Counted from the stretch's first letter, positions 53,577 to 62,936 are shown. The stretch is 64,000 nucleotides of DNA from Limnoglobus roseus (GCF_008254045.1 NZ_CP042425.1:5766001-5830000), one strand, 5' to 3'. Numbers and translations: made by a program. Notes: a model not told the origin generated them from the letters alone.

Positions 53577-55168
53577 GACCGCACTCCTTCCGGGCCGCCG
53601 GTGAGCCGGCGTTCGAGTTCTTCCAGCGGCACGCCCTTCGTCTCCGGGACCATGACCGCCACCCAGAGGAGTTGCAGCACCATCATGCCGCAGAAGAACA
53701 GGAAGATGAAGCCCGGCGGCATCGCGTTCAGCATGACCGGGAATACCGTCGTCAGGAGGGCGGCGAACACCCAGTGCGTGGAACTGCCGAGCGTCTGCCC
53801 GGCGGCCCGGTGGCGGTTCGGGAAGATTTCCGAGATGAACACCCAGATGACCGCACCCTGCCCGATGGCGTGGGCGGCGATGAACGCGAAGATGCACGCA
53901 AGTACCAATAGCCCGCCCGAGCCGCTCGCGGCTGATGCTTGCTTCAATGCCGTGTCGGCCACTTGCAGCATGTTCTCGTGGGACGCCGAGGGCGGGAATG
54001 AAATGGGTGTCGTTCCCGCCCCTTCGGTCCGAGACGCTGCTTCGAGGGCCTTGGTTCGTTCCGTCAGACGATTCTCACTCTCACCCCGGTTCGCCGCGGT
54101 TGCTCCCTGGACGGCGGCGACCGCGTCTTTCACCCCGAGCGCGGTTGACGCGGCATGGAACTGCGGCGCCCAGTTGAAAAACGCCCACGCGCACAAGCCC
54201 AGTGAGGCGATGTACCCGAACGAGCCGATGTACAGCAGCGTGCGGCGGCCGAGGCGGTCGATCAGCCACAGGCCGACGAACGTGAACACGAGGTTCGTGA
54301 CGCCGATGCCGACCGACTGCAACAGGGCGGCCTTCTCTTCCAGACCGGTGAGGCCGAAGATGCGCGGGGCGAAGTACAGGATGGCGTTGATGCCCGAGAG
54401 TTGGTTGAAGAATGCGACGAGGAACGCCAGCACGATCGGGAAGCGGAGCCGCCGCGTCCAGAAGCTCTTGCCTTCGGCCGCGGCCGGCGAGGCGGCCTGA
54501 ATCTCGTCGGCAACAGCTTCCAGTTCCGCCGGCGAGGCTTCGGGTTGGATGAGACGGAGCACTCGCAGTCCCGCCTCGCGGTCCCGCTTGCGACTGAGCA
54601 GCCACCGTAGACTTTCCGGGATGGCCAGACACATCACAGTGTACACGAGCGACGGGAAGGCCGCGACGCCGAGCATCCAGCGCCAGGCATTCTCGCCGAT
54701 GCCTTCGAGCAGGTAGTTCGACAGGAAGGCGACGATGATGCCGAAGACGATGTTGAACTGGAACATGCCCGCGAGGCGACCGCGGTAGGCGGGCGGCGAG
54801 ATCTCCGAGATGTACAGTGGGGCGGCCACGGTAGAGACGCCGATGCCGATGCCGCCGAGGAGGCGGAAGGCGATGAGCGAGTACACGTCCCACGCTAGCC
54901 CGCACCCGACGGCCGAGACGATGTACAGCAGGCCGACGCCAATCAGTGTCGGCTTGCGGCCGAAGCGGTCAGTCGGCCACCCGCCGAACAGCGAGCCGAA
55001 CACAGTACCGTACAGGGCCGACGCGATGGCAAAGCCGTGCATCTCGGGGCTGAGGTTCCAGAGGGACTGGATGCGCTTCTCAGCCCCGGAGATGACGACG
55101 GTGTCGAACCCGAAGAGGAAGCCCGCGAGGGCCGACGTGATCGACCAGAAGAGGATGCGACTTTTCAT
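53573..55168 (-). CDS. sugar porter-family MFS transporter
   Basis: The 531-residue permease has twelve membrane segments with sugar porter signatures: GFDTVVISG, DRFGRKP, PESLRWLL, NQLSGINAILYF, DRLGRRT and PETKG. It is longer than usual because an Ala/Thr/Glu-rich insert of about 75 residues lies between two C-terminal membrane segments (after FFNWAPQFH). It imports a sugar with protons. ATG 55168 fits the family; the upstream frame is unsupported. The kinase gene that follows suggests fructose or a similar hexose. Confidence 0.86.
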   Translation of the reverse strand: MKSRILFWSITSALAGFLFGFDTVVISGAEKRIQSLWNLSPEMHGFAIASALYGTVFGSLFGGWPTDRFGRKPTLIGVGLLYIVSAVGCGLAWDVYSLIAFRLLGGIGIGVSTVAAPLYISEISPPAYRGRLAGMFQFNIVFGIIVAFLSNYLLEGIGENAWRWMLGVAAFPSLVYTVMCLAIPESLRWLLSRKRDREAGLRVLRLIQPEASPAELEAVADEIQAASPAAAEGKSFWTRRLRFPIVLAFLVAFFNQLSGINAILYFAPRIFGLTGLEEKAALLQSVGIGVTNLVFTFVGLWLIDRLGRRTLLYIGSFGYIASLGLCAWAFFNWAPQFHAASTALGVKDAVAAVQGATAANRGESENRLTERTKALEAASRTEGAGTTPISFPPSASHENMLQVADTALKQASAASGSGGLLVLACIFAFIAAHAIGQGAVIWVFISEIFPNRHRAAGQTLGSSTHWVFAALLTTVFPVMLNAMPPGFIFLFFCGMMVLQLLWVAVMVPETKGVPLEELERRLTGGPEGVRS

Positions 55169-55455
55169 GCCGGGGTTAGACCTTCGCAAACGGGGGAGGG
55201 GTGCGGGTCGGTATCGTTGCTGTGACTGGTCGTGCGGACAGGTATATTCAAATTCAGCCGAACCGGAGCGCACCCCGCCCATTTCTTGTCTGAACCCACT
55301 CCCCAACCATCTTCCCGGAACTCGGCTGGTTCTTGTCTCGATGCCGCCGCACAGTCGACCGACGGATGACACGGGCCCGCCATCTGGCCACTTGTACCGA
55401 AGGGCGGGTAGGCCGTATCTTCAATCCAACCCCACCGCCGCTGACGGAACACCTC

Positions 55456-58416
55456 ATGCGATTACTTCCCCTCGTCGTCTTGCTGCTCCTGTCGCCGTTC
55501 GCTGTGGGGCAGGGCTTTTCGCCGGAGGAAGCCGAGAAGCGGATGACGGTTCCGGCGGGGTTTACGGCCCGCGTCGTCGCTCACGAGCCGATGATTCGCC
55601 AGCCGCTCAGCCTGTCCTTCGACGACCGCGGTCGTTTATGGGTGCTGCAATACCTGCAATACCCGAACCCGGCCGGGCTGAAGGCGGTGACACAGGACCA
55701 GTACCTCCGCACCGTCTGGGACAAGGTGCCCGATCCGCCGCCGCACGGGGTGAAGGGGTTGGACCGACTCACGATCTGCTTCGACCCCGACGAGAAGGGC
55801 GTGTACCGGCAGTCGAAGGACTTCGTCACGGGACTTAACCTCGCGAGCGGCTTCTGCCTCGGCAACGGCGGCGTGTACGTCGCGCAGCCGCCGTACCTGC
55901 TCTACTACGCCGACAAGAACGGCGACGACGTGCCCGACGGCGACCCGGAGGTTTTGCTAAAGGGCTTCGGCCTCGACGACACGCACTCGCTGGCGAACAG
56001 CCTGCAATGGGGACCGGACGGCTGGCTTTACGGAGCGGCCGGCAGCACCAGTACCAGCAAGATCGCGAACCCGGCGAACCCCCGAGAGATCGTCGAGTTC
56101 CAACAAGGCATCTGGCGGTATCACCCGAAGACGCGGCAGTTCGAACTCTTCAGCGAGGGCGGTGGCAACACGTACGGCCTCGACTTCGACCGCCACGGTC
56201 AGGTGATCGCCGGCACGAACTACGGCGGTCTCGCGATGCTGCACCAGGTGCAGGGGGCGTACTACCGGAAGGGGTTCGCGAAGCACGGCCCGCTACACAA
56301 CCCCCACACCTACGGCTTCTTCGAACACGTCCCGTACAAGGACTTCAAGGGCGGCCACGTCACCTGCGGCGGCATCGTCTACCAGGGCGACACGTTCCCC
56401 ACGGAGATGCACGACCAGTACATCGCGGCCAACCTGCTGTCGAACGCCGTCTACTGGCACAAGTTGACCCGCGACGGCTCGACTTTCAAGGCCGCCCACG
56501 GCGGCGACCTGATGCTCGCCAACGACACCTGGCACCGGCCGGTGGACGTGATCCTCAGCCCGGACGGGTCGGTCTTCGTGGCCGACTGGTACGACAAGCG
56601 GGCCGCCCACCTCGACCCGCTCGACACCTGGGACAAGACGAACGGCCGCGTCTTCAAGTTGGAGTACGCCGGCACACCGAAACTGCCCGCCTTCGACCTC
56701 CGCGCGAAATCGACGGCCGCCCTCATTGGCTTGCTCAGTCATGTAAACGGTTGGTGGCGGCGGGAAGCCCGGCGGTTGTTGGTGGAACGCAGCGACGCTG
56801 CAGCCGTGCCGGTGCTGCGGAAACTGACCGGCGAGCGAACGCAAGTGGCTCTCGAAGCCCTCTGGACGCTGGCCCAGATGTCCGACGGGCTGACCGTGGA
56901 GCACGCCACGGAACTGCTGAAACACTCCGACGAACACGTTCGCGCCTGGGCGGTGCGGCTGATCGTGGATCAGAACCGTGCGGAACTGTTCGCTCTGCTC
57001 GCCGACTTTGCCGGGAAGGAAACGTCGGCGGTCGTGCTGGCGCAGTTGGCCTGTTCGGCGAAGCGGATGCCCGCGGATTCGGCGTGGCCGGTCATCGTTC
57101 GCCTGATCGCGAGAGACGAAAACGCCGCCGACCCATTCCTGCCCTTGCTGACGTGGTGGGCGATGGAACGGCACATGAGCGACGCGAAAGGGTTGTCGGC
57201 CACCGCTTACTCTCTCTTGTTGCCGACGCCGGACAGTTGGCGGCGGCCGATGATGGCAAAATACCTGCTCGAACGCATCGCCCAGCGCCTCGCGAGTTTG
57301 AACGCCGGTCACGAACTCCTCCCTCGACTCCTGCGCGAAGCCCCGGGGCGGGCCGAACGTGTGAGAGTAGTAAAGGGCATCAACGCGGCCATCAGCGGCC
57401 AGTCGTTCGAGCAGCCGCCGAAGCCGATGGCCGAGGCGCTGCAACAGCTTCTGAAACTCGACCCGGAGGATAGCGATGTCATCCGCCTCGCGGTCCGGTT
57501 CGGCGAGGCGAAGTCGATTCAGAAGATGTTGGAAACCTTCCGAACCGAAGGCGCACCCAACCGGTCGGCCGCCTTGCAAATCCTGGCGGAAGTGCGTCGC
57601 TTGGAGTTGCCGGCGGAGCTAGTCGCCGTCTACCCGCGGACGAAGGACGCGAAACTTCGCGAAGCGATTCTCGCGGCGATGGCGGTGTATTCCGACCCCA
57701 AGATCGACGATTTCCTTCTCGATTCAAAGTGGCTGGCAGCCGCAACCGCAGGGGACCGCACTGCGGTTCGGCGGGCGCTGTTTTCCCGGCCGGCCACGGC
57801 GTCGCGATACTTGAAGCTCGTCGAGGAGAAGCAGTTACCGCCGACCGAGGTTTCCTTGAACGAACTCCGACCGCTGCTTCAGTTCTCGGACAAGGAGTTG
57901 TCGGTCCGCATCGAGAAACTCTACGGCAAGATCGGCCCGGCCACGCCCGGCGAGAAGCAAGCCCGCATCGGCGGCGTTGGCCTCATCCTGAACGCGCAGA
58001 AGGGCGACCCAACGGCGGGCAAGGCGGTTTTCACGAAGAACTGCGCTGCCTGTCACCAACTCTTCGGCGAAGGGAACAAGATCGGCCCCGACCTGACGAC
58101 CGCCGACCGGAAGAACACGGCGTCGTTAATCGCGAACATCGTCGATCCGAGTTCCTACATCCGTACCGAGTACGTGCAGCACGAGGCCAACACCACCGAC
58201 GGCCGAAAGATCACCGGCCTCGTGGTCGAGACGACACCGCAAACGGTGACGATCCTCGACGCCCAGAACAAGAAGACGACGCTCGCCCGCAACGACCTGG
58301 AAGACCTGAAGCCGTCCGCGGTGTCGATGATGCCGGACAAACTGCTCGACGGCCTGAGCGAACCACAAATCCGCGACCTGTTCGCCTACCTCCGATCGGA
58401 ACCGCCGAAGAAATGA
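55456..58416 (+). CDS. PVC-type membrane-bound dehydrogenase: propeller, HEAT repeats, cytochrome c
   Basis: The 986-residue exported protein has a signal peptide (about 1-19). A beta-propeller (about 30-400) follows with the characteristic SLSFDDRGRLWVLQYLQYPNP, SLQWGPDGWLYGAAGS and VDVILSPDGSVFVADWYD. A helical HEAT-like region (about 420-830) comes next, and then a cytochrome c domain with CAACH at 863-867. This is the PVC heme-binding domain architecture (DUF7133 type), abundant in Planctomycetes. A periplasmic sugar or alcohol dehydrogenase passing electrons to heme is often proposed. The next gene may be coupled to its stop by ATGA. Confidence 0.88.
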   Translation: MRLLPLVVLLLLSPFAVGQGFSPEEAEKRMTVPAGFTARVVAHEPMIRQPLSLSFDDRGRLWVLQYLQYPNPAGLKAVTQDQYLRTVWDKVPDPPPHGVKGLDRLTICFDPDEKGVYRQSKDFVTGLNLASGFCLGNGGVYVAQPPYLLYYADKNGDDVPDGDPEVLLKGFGLDDTHSLANSLQWGPDGWLYGAAGSTSTSKIANPANPREIVEFQQGIWRYHPKTRQFELFSEGGGNTYGLDFDRHGQVIAGTNYGGLAMLHQVQGAYYRKGFAKHGPLHNPHTYGFFEHVPYKDFKGGHVTCGGIVYQGDTFPTEMHDQYIAANLLSNAVYWHKLTRDGSTFKAAHGGDLMLANDTWHRPVDVILSPDGSVFVADWYDKRAAHLDPLDTWDKTNGRVFKLEYAGTPKLPAFDLRAKSTAALIGLLSHVNGWWRREARRLLVERSDAAAVPVLRKLTGERTQVALEALWTLAQMSDGLTVEHATELLKHSDEHVRAWAVRLIVDQNRAELFALLADFAGKETSAVVLAQLACSAKRMPADSAWPVIVRLIARDENAADPFLPLLTWWAMERHMSDAKGLSATAYSLLLPTPDSWRRPMMAKYLLERIAQRLASLNAGHELLPRLLREAPGRAERVRVVKGINAAISGQSFEQPPKPMAEALQQLLKLDPEDSDVIRLAVRFGEAKSIQKMLETFRTEGAPNRSAALQILAEVRRLELPAELVAVYPRTKDAKLREAILAAMAVYSDPKIDDFLLDSKWLAAATAGDRTAVRRALFSRPATASRYLKLVEEKQLPPTEVSLNELRPLLQFSDKELSVRIEKLYGKIGPATPGEKQARIGGVGLILNAQKGDPTAGKAVFTKNCAACHQLFGEGNKIGPDLTTADRKNTASLIANIVDPSSYIRTEYVQHEANTTDGRKITGLVVETTPQTVTILDAQNKKTTLARNDLEDLKPSAVSMMPDKLLDGLSEPQIRDLFAYLRSEPPKK

Positions 58417-58475
58417 ACGACCCGCTCAGGGCGCGGGTACACTATCGCTATTCGATTCCTTCCGCGGGGTGTGCC

Positions 58476-60362
58476 GTGCTGCGATCCGTCCTGTCGGCGT
58501 TTCTCCTGGTGACGAGCGGCACCATCGCGGACGCGCAACCCCGAAAACCGGCAGAACTCTTCCCGCCTGCGACCCTCGCGTATGCCGAGATCGACGACCC
58601 CGCGGCTCTCGCCGACGCCGTCGCCGCGATGGTCAAAGGCTCGGCCCTCGAAGACGGGTTGAAACTGATCCACGACCGTCGCGACGCCAACAAAGACCCG
58701 CGGCTCTTCAACGGCCAACCCGCCCTCTCGTTCCTCGCAACGGTCACTTCGCCGGAGTTCTTCGCCGAGTTCCGAAAGTTCCGCGGGGCGGCCGTCGGGT
58801 GGACCGGCTTCACGAAAAGCTACGAGCCGAAGTTCGTCGGTGTCGTCCTGTTCGGGGACAGCACCGCCGCCGGGCTGATCGCGAAAACCTTCCTCGCGAA
58901 TGAGGCCACGTTCCGCCGGGTGGACACGCTCGACGGTGTGCCGATCTTTCAGTCCCGGGCCTCCCCCAGCGTCACTTACGACCCGAATTCCGGCAAGCCG
59001 ATCGTGCCGGAACCGGCAAAGGCCACGGAGGGACCGCAGGAATTGACCTACGCCTACCTGCCGGGGTTGTTCGTAATCGGGTCTAACAAGGAAGCTGTCG
59101 CCGACGTTCTCGCCCGTCACCGTGAGAAGCCGTTGGAATCGTTCGCCACGAGCGAGGGCTACAAGAGTCTGACCGACCTTCGGAAGCCGGGAGTCACCTT
59201 TTGCGTCCGCTTGAGGGAGCTTGTAACGGTCGCGGACAAAGCGAAGAAGTCCAACAAGGACGTGCTGGACCCGACCCTGCTCGCGTACCTCAAGCTCGTT
59301 CTCAGCGGCACGGCAGCCCCGACGCTCGCGGGTCAGTTCACCGTCGGCGCGGAGGGGTTGGCACTCACAATCACCATCACCCGCGATGCCACCCGGCCCA
59401 GCCCTTTGCTCGACATGTTGGACGGCGGCCTCGCACCGACCGTTCTGGATGTTTGTCCCAGCGATCTCGCCGCCGTCTGTACGCTCGCGCTACCGAAGGT
59501 GCAGCGGGCGAGTGCGTGTCTCCGATTGGCCGACGCCGTCGCGCAGGCCGACGGCGAGGTGGGGAAACTCCCGTCCGACTGGCTCGCCGAATTCGAGCAG
59601 AAGACGAAACGCCCGATTCGGGATCAATTGCTCTCCTCCGTTCGGGCCATCTCGCTCCTGCTGCCACCGAAGCAAGAACTGCCGCCGAAAGTCGAGGTGA
59701 TTCCGCTTATCGCGTTGCACTTCGAGTCCGAGGCGAATGCCGAGGATGCGGCGGCGGCCATCCCCGCCCTGATCGCAGCTTTGCGAGACGCAGTTCCTTC
59801 CCGCCCTTCTACCGAAACGGTTTCGGGGGTGAAAGTCTCGTCGGTCGCGGACGTTGGCGGACCGCTTCACTTCGCCCGTTCCCAAACCACGATCATCCTC
59901 GGGCGGGATCGCAACCGCGTGGCGGTCTGTTCGGCCGGCACGGGGAAGAATCTCGCAACGGAATTCGCCGGTCGGAAGGTACTCGTTCCCGATGCTTCGA
60001 CCGCCGCCTACGCCGCGATTCTGCCGCTAGGAATGGCGCTGTCGGATCAGTGGGGCAACGGGAAACTCCTGAACCGCTTCGTGCCGCGAAGCAGCGGGCC
60101 GGAGCTTCTGATCGACAACCTGCCTCCGAACGTCCTGAACCAGCAACCACTCTACACTGACCAAGAACTGGCGGCCGCGTTCGGCCCGTTGCCGCCGCTG
60201 ACGGGACGGGTGACCAAGTTAGAGGGCAAAGTCGCGTTGGAAGTCCGCCTCGATTTCAGAAGCACGAGCGTGCAAAAAGTGATCGACGCGATGATCCCGG
60301 TCGTCGAAAAATGGGGCACGGCCGCTTCACCTGCGAACGGGCGATTCTACCTGGACCGGTGA
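58476..60362 (+). CDS. secreted protein of unknown function (about 628 aa)
   Basis: I start at GTG 58476, where a clear signal peptide begins (LRSVLSAFLLVTSGTIADA). An in-frame ATG at 58413 overlaps the previous stop by ATGA and would add 21 polar residues. Two copies of a similar pattern appear across the protein (AELFPPATLAYAEIDDPAAL early and ALHFESEANAEDAAAAIPAL late), suggesting tandem domains of the kind in DUF3352-like planctomycete proteins. No catalytic motif recognised. It is coexpressed with the PVC heme protein. Confidence 0.68.
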   Translation: MLRSVLSAFLLVTSGTIADAQPRKPAELFPPATLAYAEIDDPAALADAVAAMVKGSALEDGLKLIHDRRDANKDPRLFNGQPALSFLATVTSPEFFAEFRKFRGAAVGWTGFTKSYEPKFVGVVLFGDSTAAGLIAKTFLANEATFRRVDTLDGVPIFQSRASPSVTYDPNSGKPIVPEPAKATEGPQELTYAYLPGLFVIGSNKEAVADVLARHREKPLESFATSEGYKSLTDLRKPGVTFCVRLRELVTVADKAKKSNKDVLDPTLLAYLKLVLSGTAAPTLAGQFTVGAEGLALTITITRDATRPSPLLDMLDGGLAPTVLDVCPSDLAAVCTLALPKVQRASACLRLADAVAQADGEVGKLPSDWLAEFEQKTKRPIRDQLLSSVRAISLLLPPKQELPPKVEVIPLIALHFESEANAEDAAAAIPALIAALRDAVPSRPSTETVSGVKVSSVADVGGPLHFARSQTTIILGRDRNRVAVCSAGTGKNLATEFAGRKVLVPDASTAAYAAILPLGMALSDQWGNGKLLNRFVPRSSGPELLIDNLPPNVLNQQPLYTDQELAAAFGPLPPLTGRVTKLEGKVALEVRLDFRSTSVQKVIDAMIPVVEKWGTAASPANGRFYLDR

Positions 60363-60391
60363 CCCGGCCGCGGAGAATTTGCGACTTTCTG

Positions 60392-60420
60392 TTGCACTTT
60401 CTGGGGCGTCACGGTAGACT
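60392..60420 (+). promoter_or_regulatory. possible promoter of the leuA leader
   Basis: TTGCAC (60392-60397) and TAGACT (60415-60420) are 17 bases apart. Each is a partial match to sigma70 boxes. The start of RNA would lie near 60427, leaving just room for the ribosome site of the leader ORF at 60441. Confidence 0.4.
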
Positions 60421-60440
60421 TTCTTAACACGAGGGCCGTA

Positions 60441-60518
60441 ATGTTCGTCAAGTTGCTTCTCCTTGAGCTGCTTGAACTCCGGGATGCCGGGGCCGTTCCC
60501 TCGTGTCGACTGTCATAA
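60441..60518 (+). CDS. leuL: leucine-rich leader peptide of leuA
   Basis: This 25-codon ORF begins MFVKLLLLELLELR and ends at TAA 60516-60518. Seven of codons 5-13 are Leu (TTG CTT CTC CTT, then CTG CTT, then CTC). GAGG at 60431-60434 gives a well-placed ribosome site. It lies 82 bases before leuA and just in front of a perfect hairpin. Clustered codons for the end product, a good start site and a following hairpin are the marks of an attenuation leader peptide, as in leuL of enteric bacteria. The name is used for this analogy only. Confidence 0.7.
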   Translation: MFVKLLLLELLELRDAGAVPSCRLS

Positions 60519-60565
60519 CGTGACGCACGAGACTCATACGGCCCCGGACGATTGTCCGGGGCCGT
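60487..60565 (+). promoter_or_regulatory. putative leucine attenuator: alternative hairpins A:B and B:C
   Basis: Segment A (CCGGGGCCGT, 60487-60496, inside the leader ORF) is identical to the end of segment C (60556-60565). Both can pair with segment B (ACGGCCCCGG, 60538-60547). B:C is the local terminator-like hairpin and A:B would prevent it. A ribosome stalled at the first Leu codons (60453-60464) would leave A free to capture B, and leuA would be read; otherwise B:C forms. The base pairing is seen; the regulation is inferred. Confidence 0.6.
60538..60565 (+). terminator. terminator-like hairpin in the leuA leader
   Basis: ACGGCCCCGGAC and GTCCGGGGCCGT form a perfect 12-bp stem with loop GATT. 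The T-tail is short (TTT), so it is a weak intrinsic terminator or a pause site. It lies 35 bases before the leuA ATG and does not cover the ribosome site AGGAG. Confidence 0.65.
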
Positions 60566-60600
60566 TTGCGTTACCGAGCCATTTTCTTCAGGAGCCGACG

Positions 60601-62187
60601 ATGACGACGCCGAACGATCCGAACCGCGTGATCGTGTTCGACACCACGCTGCGAGACGGGGAGCAAAGCCCCGGGTGCAGCATGAACCTGAACGAAAAGC
60701 TCGAGATCGCACACGGCCTCAAAGACCTCGGCGTGGACGTCATCGAAGCCGGCTTTCCCATCGCTTCGCCCGGCGACTTCGAGAGCGTGCAGGAAATCGC
60801 CCGGCAGGTCGATGGCCCGATCATCTGCGGGCTGGCGCGGTGCAACACGGCCGACATCGACCGCGCCGCCGATGCCGTCAAGCACGCCCGCCGGCCGCGC
60901 ATCCACGTTTTCCTGGCCACGAGCGCGATTCACCGCGAATTCAAGTTGCGGATGAGCCGCGAGGAAATCTTGAAGCGGGCCATCGACGGCGTCAAGCGCG
61001 CCCGCGACCAGATCGCGGACGTCGAGTTCTCGCCGGAAGACGCCTCGCGGACGGAACTCGACTTCTTGGCGGAAGTCGTCGAACGGGCCGTGGAAGCCGG
61101 GGCGACCACGCTCAACATTCCCGACACCGTCGGCTACGCTGTGCCGACCCACTATGCGGACATCATCCGGCACCTGAAGAAAACCGTCCGCGGCATCGAC
61201 AAGTGCGTCCTCAGCGTCCACTGCCATAACGACCTCGGCCTGGCCGTGGCGAACAGCCTGGCGGCCCTGAAGGAAGGTGCCCGGCAAGTCGAGTGTACGA
61301 TCAACGGCATCGGCGAGCGGGCCGGGAACACGGCCCTCGAAGAAGTCGTGATGGCCCTGCGCACGCGGCAGGACTACTACGGCCTGACGACCGGAATTAA
61401 CTCGCGACTGTTGCTCCCGCTCAGCCGGAAACTTTCGCACGCGACCGGGATGCAGGTTCAGCGGAACAAGGCCATCGTCGGGCAGAACGCCTTCGCCCAC
61501 GAGGCCGGCATTCACCAGGACGGGATGCTGAAGAACCCCAACACCTACGAGATCATGCGGCCCGAAGACATCGGGCTGTCGCGAACGGAACTGGTGCTGG
61601 GCAAGCACAGCGGCCGGCACGCCCTGCGGCAGAAGATCTCGGACCTCGGCTATCACCTGTCGGACGAGCAGTTGAACAAGGTCTTCGAGTCGTTCAAGGT
61701 TCTGGCCGACCGCAAGAAGGACATTTACGACGCCGACATTGAGGCGCTGGCCGATACGCAGATTCACGAGTCGGTGCAGAAGGTCTGGAAACTCCAGGCG
61801 TTCACTTGCAATGCCGGGACGGGCACGCTGCCGTCGGCGGCCGTCTCACTCGAACGGAACGACGGCAAGATCCACCGCGATGCCGCCCTCGGCGACGGGC
61901 CGATCGACGCCGTATTCAACACCATCGATCGCATCACCGGGATCACGCTGAAGGTCGTGGATTACCGCGTCCGGGCCGTGACCTTCGGGGGCGACGCTCA
62001 GGGCGAAGCCTTCATCGAAGCGGAATACGCCGGCAAAAAAGTGACGACGCGGGCGGTGTCCACGGACATCGTTGAGGCTAGTGCCTTGGCCTACCTCGAC
62101 CTGATTAACCGTGTCACCGCCCGCCAAGACCGGGACCGGCTCAAGCCGACCGACAATGTTTCGCACGACGCAGTGCCGAGTCTGTAA
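60601..62187 (+). CDS. leuA: 2-isopropylmalate synthase
   Basis: The 528-residue enzyme makes the first dedicated step of leucine synthesis, joining acetyl-CoA to 2-ketoisovalerate. The TIM-barrel signature is DTTLRDGEQSPGCSMN; HCHNDLGLAVANSL holds the metal histidines; NGIGERAGNTALEEVVMAL is the third motif. The LeuA allosteric domain (about 380-510) binds leucine for feedback inhibition and carries GTGTLPSAAVSLE. AGGAG precedes ATG 60601. Citramalate and homocitrate synthases are close relatives, but the motifs and the Leu-rich leader favour LeuA. It seems to be monocistronic, ending in a strong hairpin. Confidence 0.94.
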   Translation: MTTPNDPNRVIVFDTTLRDGEQSPGCSMNLNEKLEIAHGLKDLGVDVIEAGFPIASPGDFESVQEIARQVDGPIICGLARCNTADIDRAADAVKHARRPRIHVFLATSAIHREFKLRMSREEILKRAIDGVKRARDQIADVEFSPEDASRTELDFLAEVVERAVEAGATTLNIPDTVGYAVPTHYADIIRHLKKTVRGIDKCVLSVHCHNDLGLAVANSLAALKEGARQVECTINGIGERAGNTALEEVVMALRTRQDYYGLTTGINSRLLLPLSRKLSHATGMQVQRNKAIVGQNAFAHEAGIHQDGMLKNPNTYEIMRPEDIGLSRTELVLGKHSGRHALRQKISDLGYHLSDEQLNKVFESFKVLADRKKDIYDADIEALADTQIHESVQKVWKLQAFTCNAGTGTLPSAAVSLERNDGKIHRDAALGDGPIDAVFNTIDRITGITLKVVDYRVRAVTFGGDAQGEAFIEAEYAGKKVTTRAVSTDIVEASALAYLDLINRVTARQDRDRLKPTDNVSHDAVPSL

Positions 62188-62195
62188 CCGAGAAA

Positions 62196-62232
62196 CGCCG
62201 TGCCGTCGGATCGTCGATCCGGCGGTACGGCG
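62196..62232. terminator. hairpin between leuA and the copper-storage-like gene
   Basis: A 17-pair stem (two G-U pairs) from 62196-62212 to 62216-62232 with loop GTC lies between two convergent genes. There is no T-run, so a bidirectional or Rho-assisted role is likely. Confidence 0.6.
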
Positions 62233-62277
62233 TGACCACGAACGGCCGTGCTCAAAGGTGAGCAGTCGCCTTACCGA

Positions 62278-62745
62278 TTAGTGGTGCTTCGCCATGGCCT
62301 GACACGCTTTTTCGCACTTCCGGCATTCTTCCGCACACGCCTTCATGTGGGCGTCGTTCGGGAACTTCTCACACTCGACGGCGCACTTCCCGCAGACGTC
62401 CGCACACGCCGTACAAATCGCCATCGAGTACGGGCCGCTGCGGGCCACAATTTGTGACGCGGCCGCACACACCGTCGCGCAGTCTTGGCAGGACACCAGA
62501 GACGCATGGTGTTCTTTCATCCCCTCGTGCAGCTTGTGCCCGCAGTGCGCCGCGCAACTGTCGCAGGCTCGCTGGCAATCCGAGCAAGCCTTCGCGCAGG
62601 TCATCATTGCATCGTCGTGGGGGTGGGCGGCGGTGGCGGGTGGTTTATTGTCCTCGGACTGGCCGAACCGAGCAAACCCGGCCATTACTACGAAGGCCAA
62701 TACGCAGACCGTCAGACCGATCCCGCCCATTTTTCGCGTCGTCAT
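62278..62745 (-). CDS. copper-storage (Csp)-like four-helix Cys-rich protein
   Basis: The 155-residue product has a signal sequence or membrane anchor (about 1-28) and then a helical domain with 18 cysteines. Most are spaced CxxC or CxxxC along helices: TCAKACSDCQRACDSC, SCQDCATVCAAA, ICTACADVCGKCAVEC and ACAEECRKCEKAC. This is the pattern of Csp/DUF326 four-helix bundles, in which the thiols face inward and bind many Cu(I) ions. Exported forms (Csp1 type) store copper for cuproenzymes; cytosolic forms protect. The hydrophobic leader favours export. No copper-enzyme gene is adjacent. Confidence 0.84.
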   Translation of the reverse strand: MTTRKMGGIGLTVCVLAFVVMAGFARFGQSEDNKPPATAAHPHDDAMMTCAKACSDCQRACDSCAAHCGHKLHEGMKEHHASLVSCQDCATVCAAASQIVARSGPYSMAICTACADVCGKCAVECEKFPNDAHMKACAEECRKCEKACQAMAKHH

Positions 62746-62882
62746 TGGATGCTCCCGGACAGTGATGAAGCCGAGTGCCCGGCTTCAGGAAGAGATGCTG
62801 ACGTTCATTGGCAACTCCAATGCCGCGAACACGGGCGGGGCGAGTCGTCTGATTGATGACTATCTGTGTCTCGAAGGGGATG

Positions 62883-62911
62883 AAAAAACGCCGGGTGGAA
62901 CACCCGGCGTT
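62883..62911 (-). terminator. intrinsic terminator of the TIGR03067 gene
   Basis: AACGCCGGGTG and CACCCGGCGTT form an 11-bp stem with loop GAA. On the minus strand the stem is followed by TTTTTT, a textbook terminator 25 bases past the stop. Confidence 0.85.
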
Positions 62912-62936
62912 GCGTTTGGCAGTACAGTGGGAGCGG

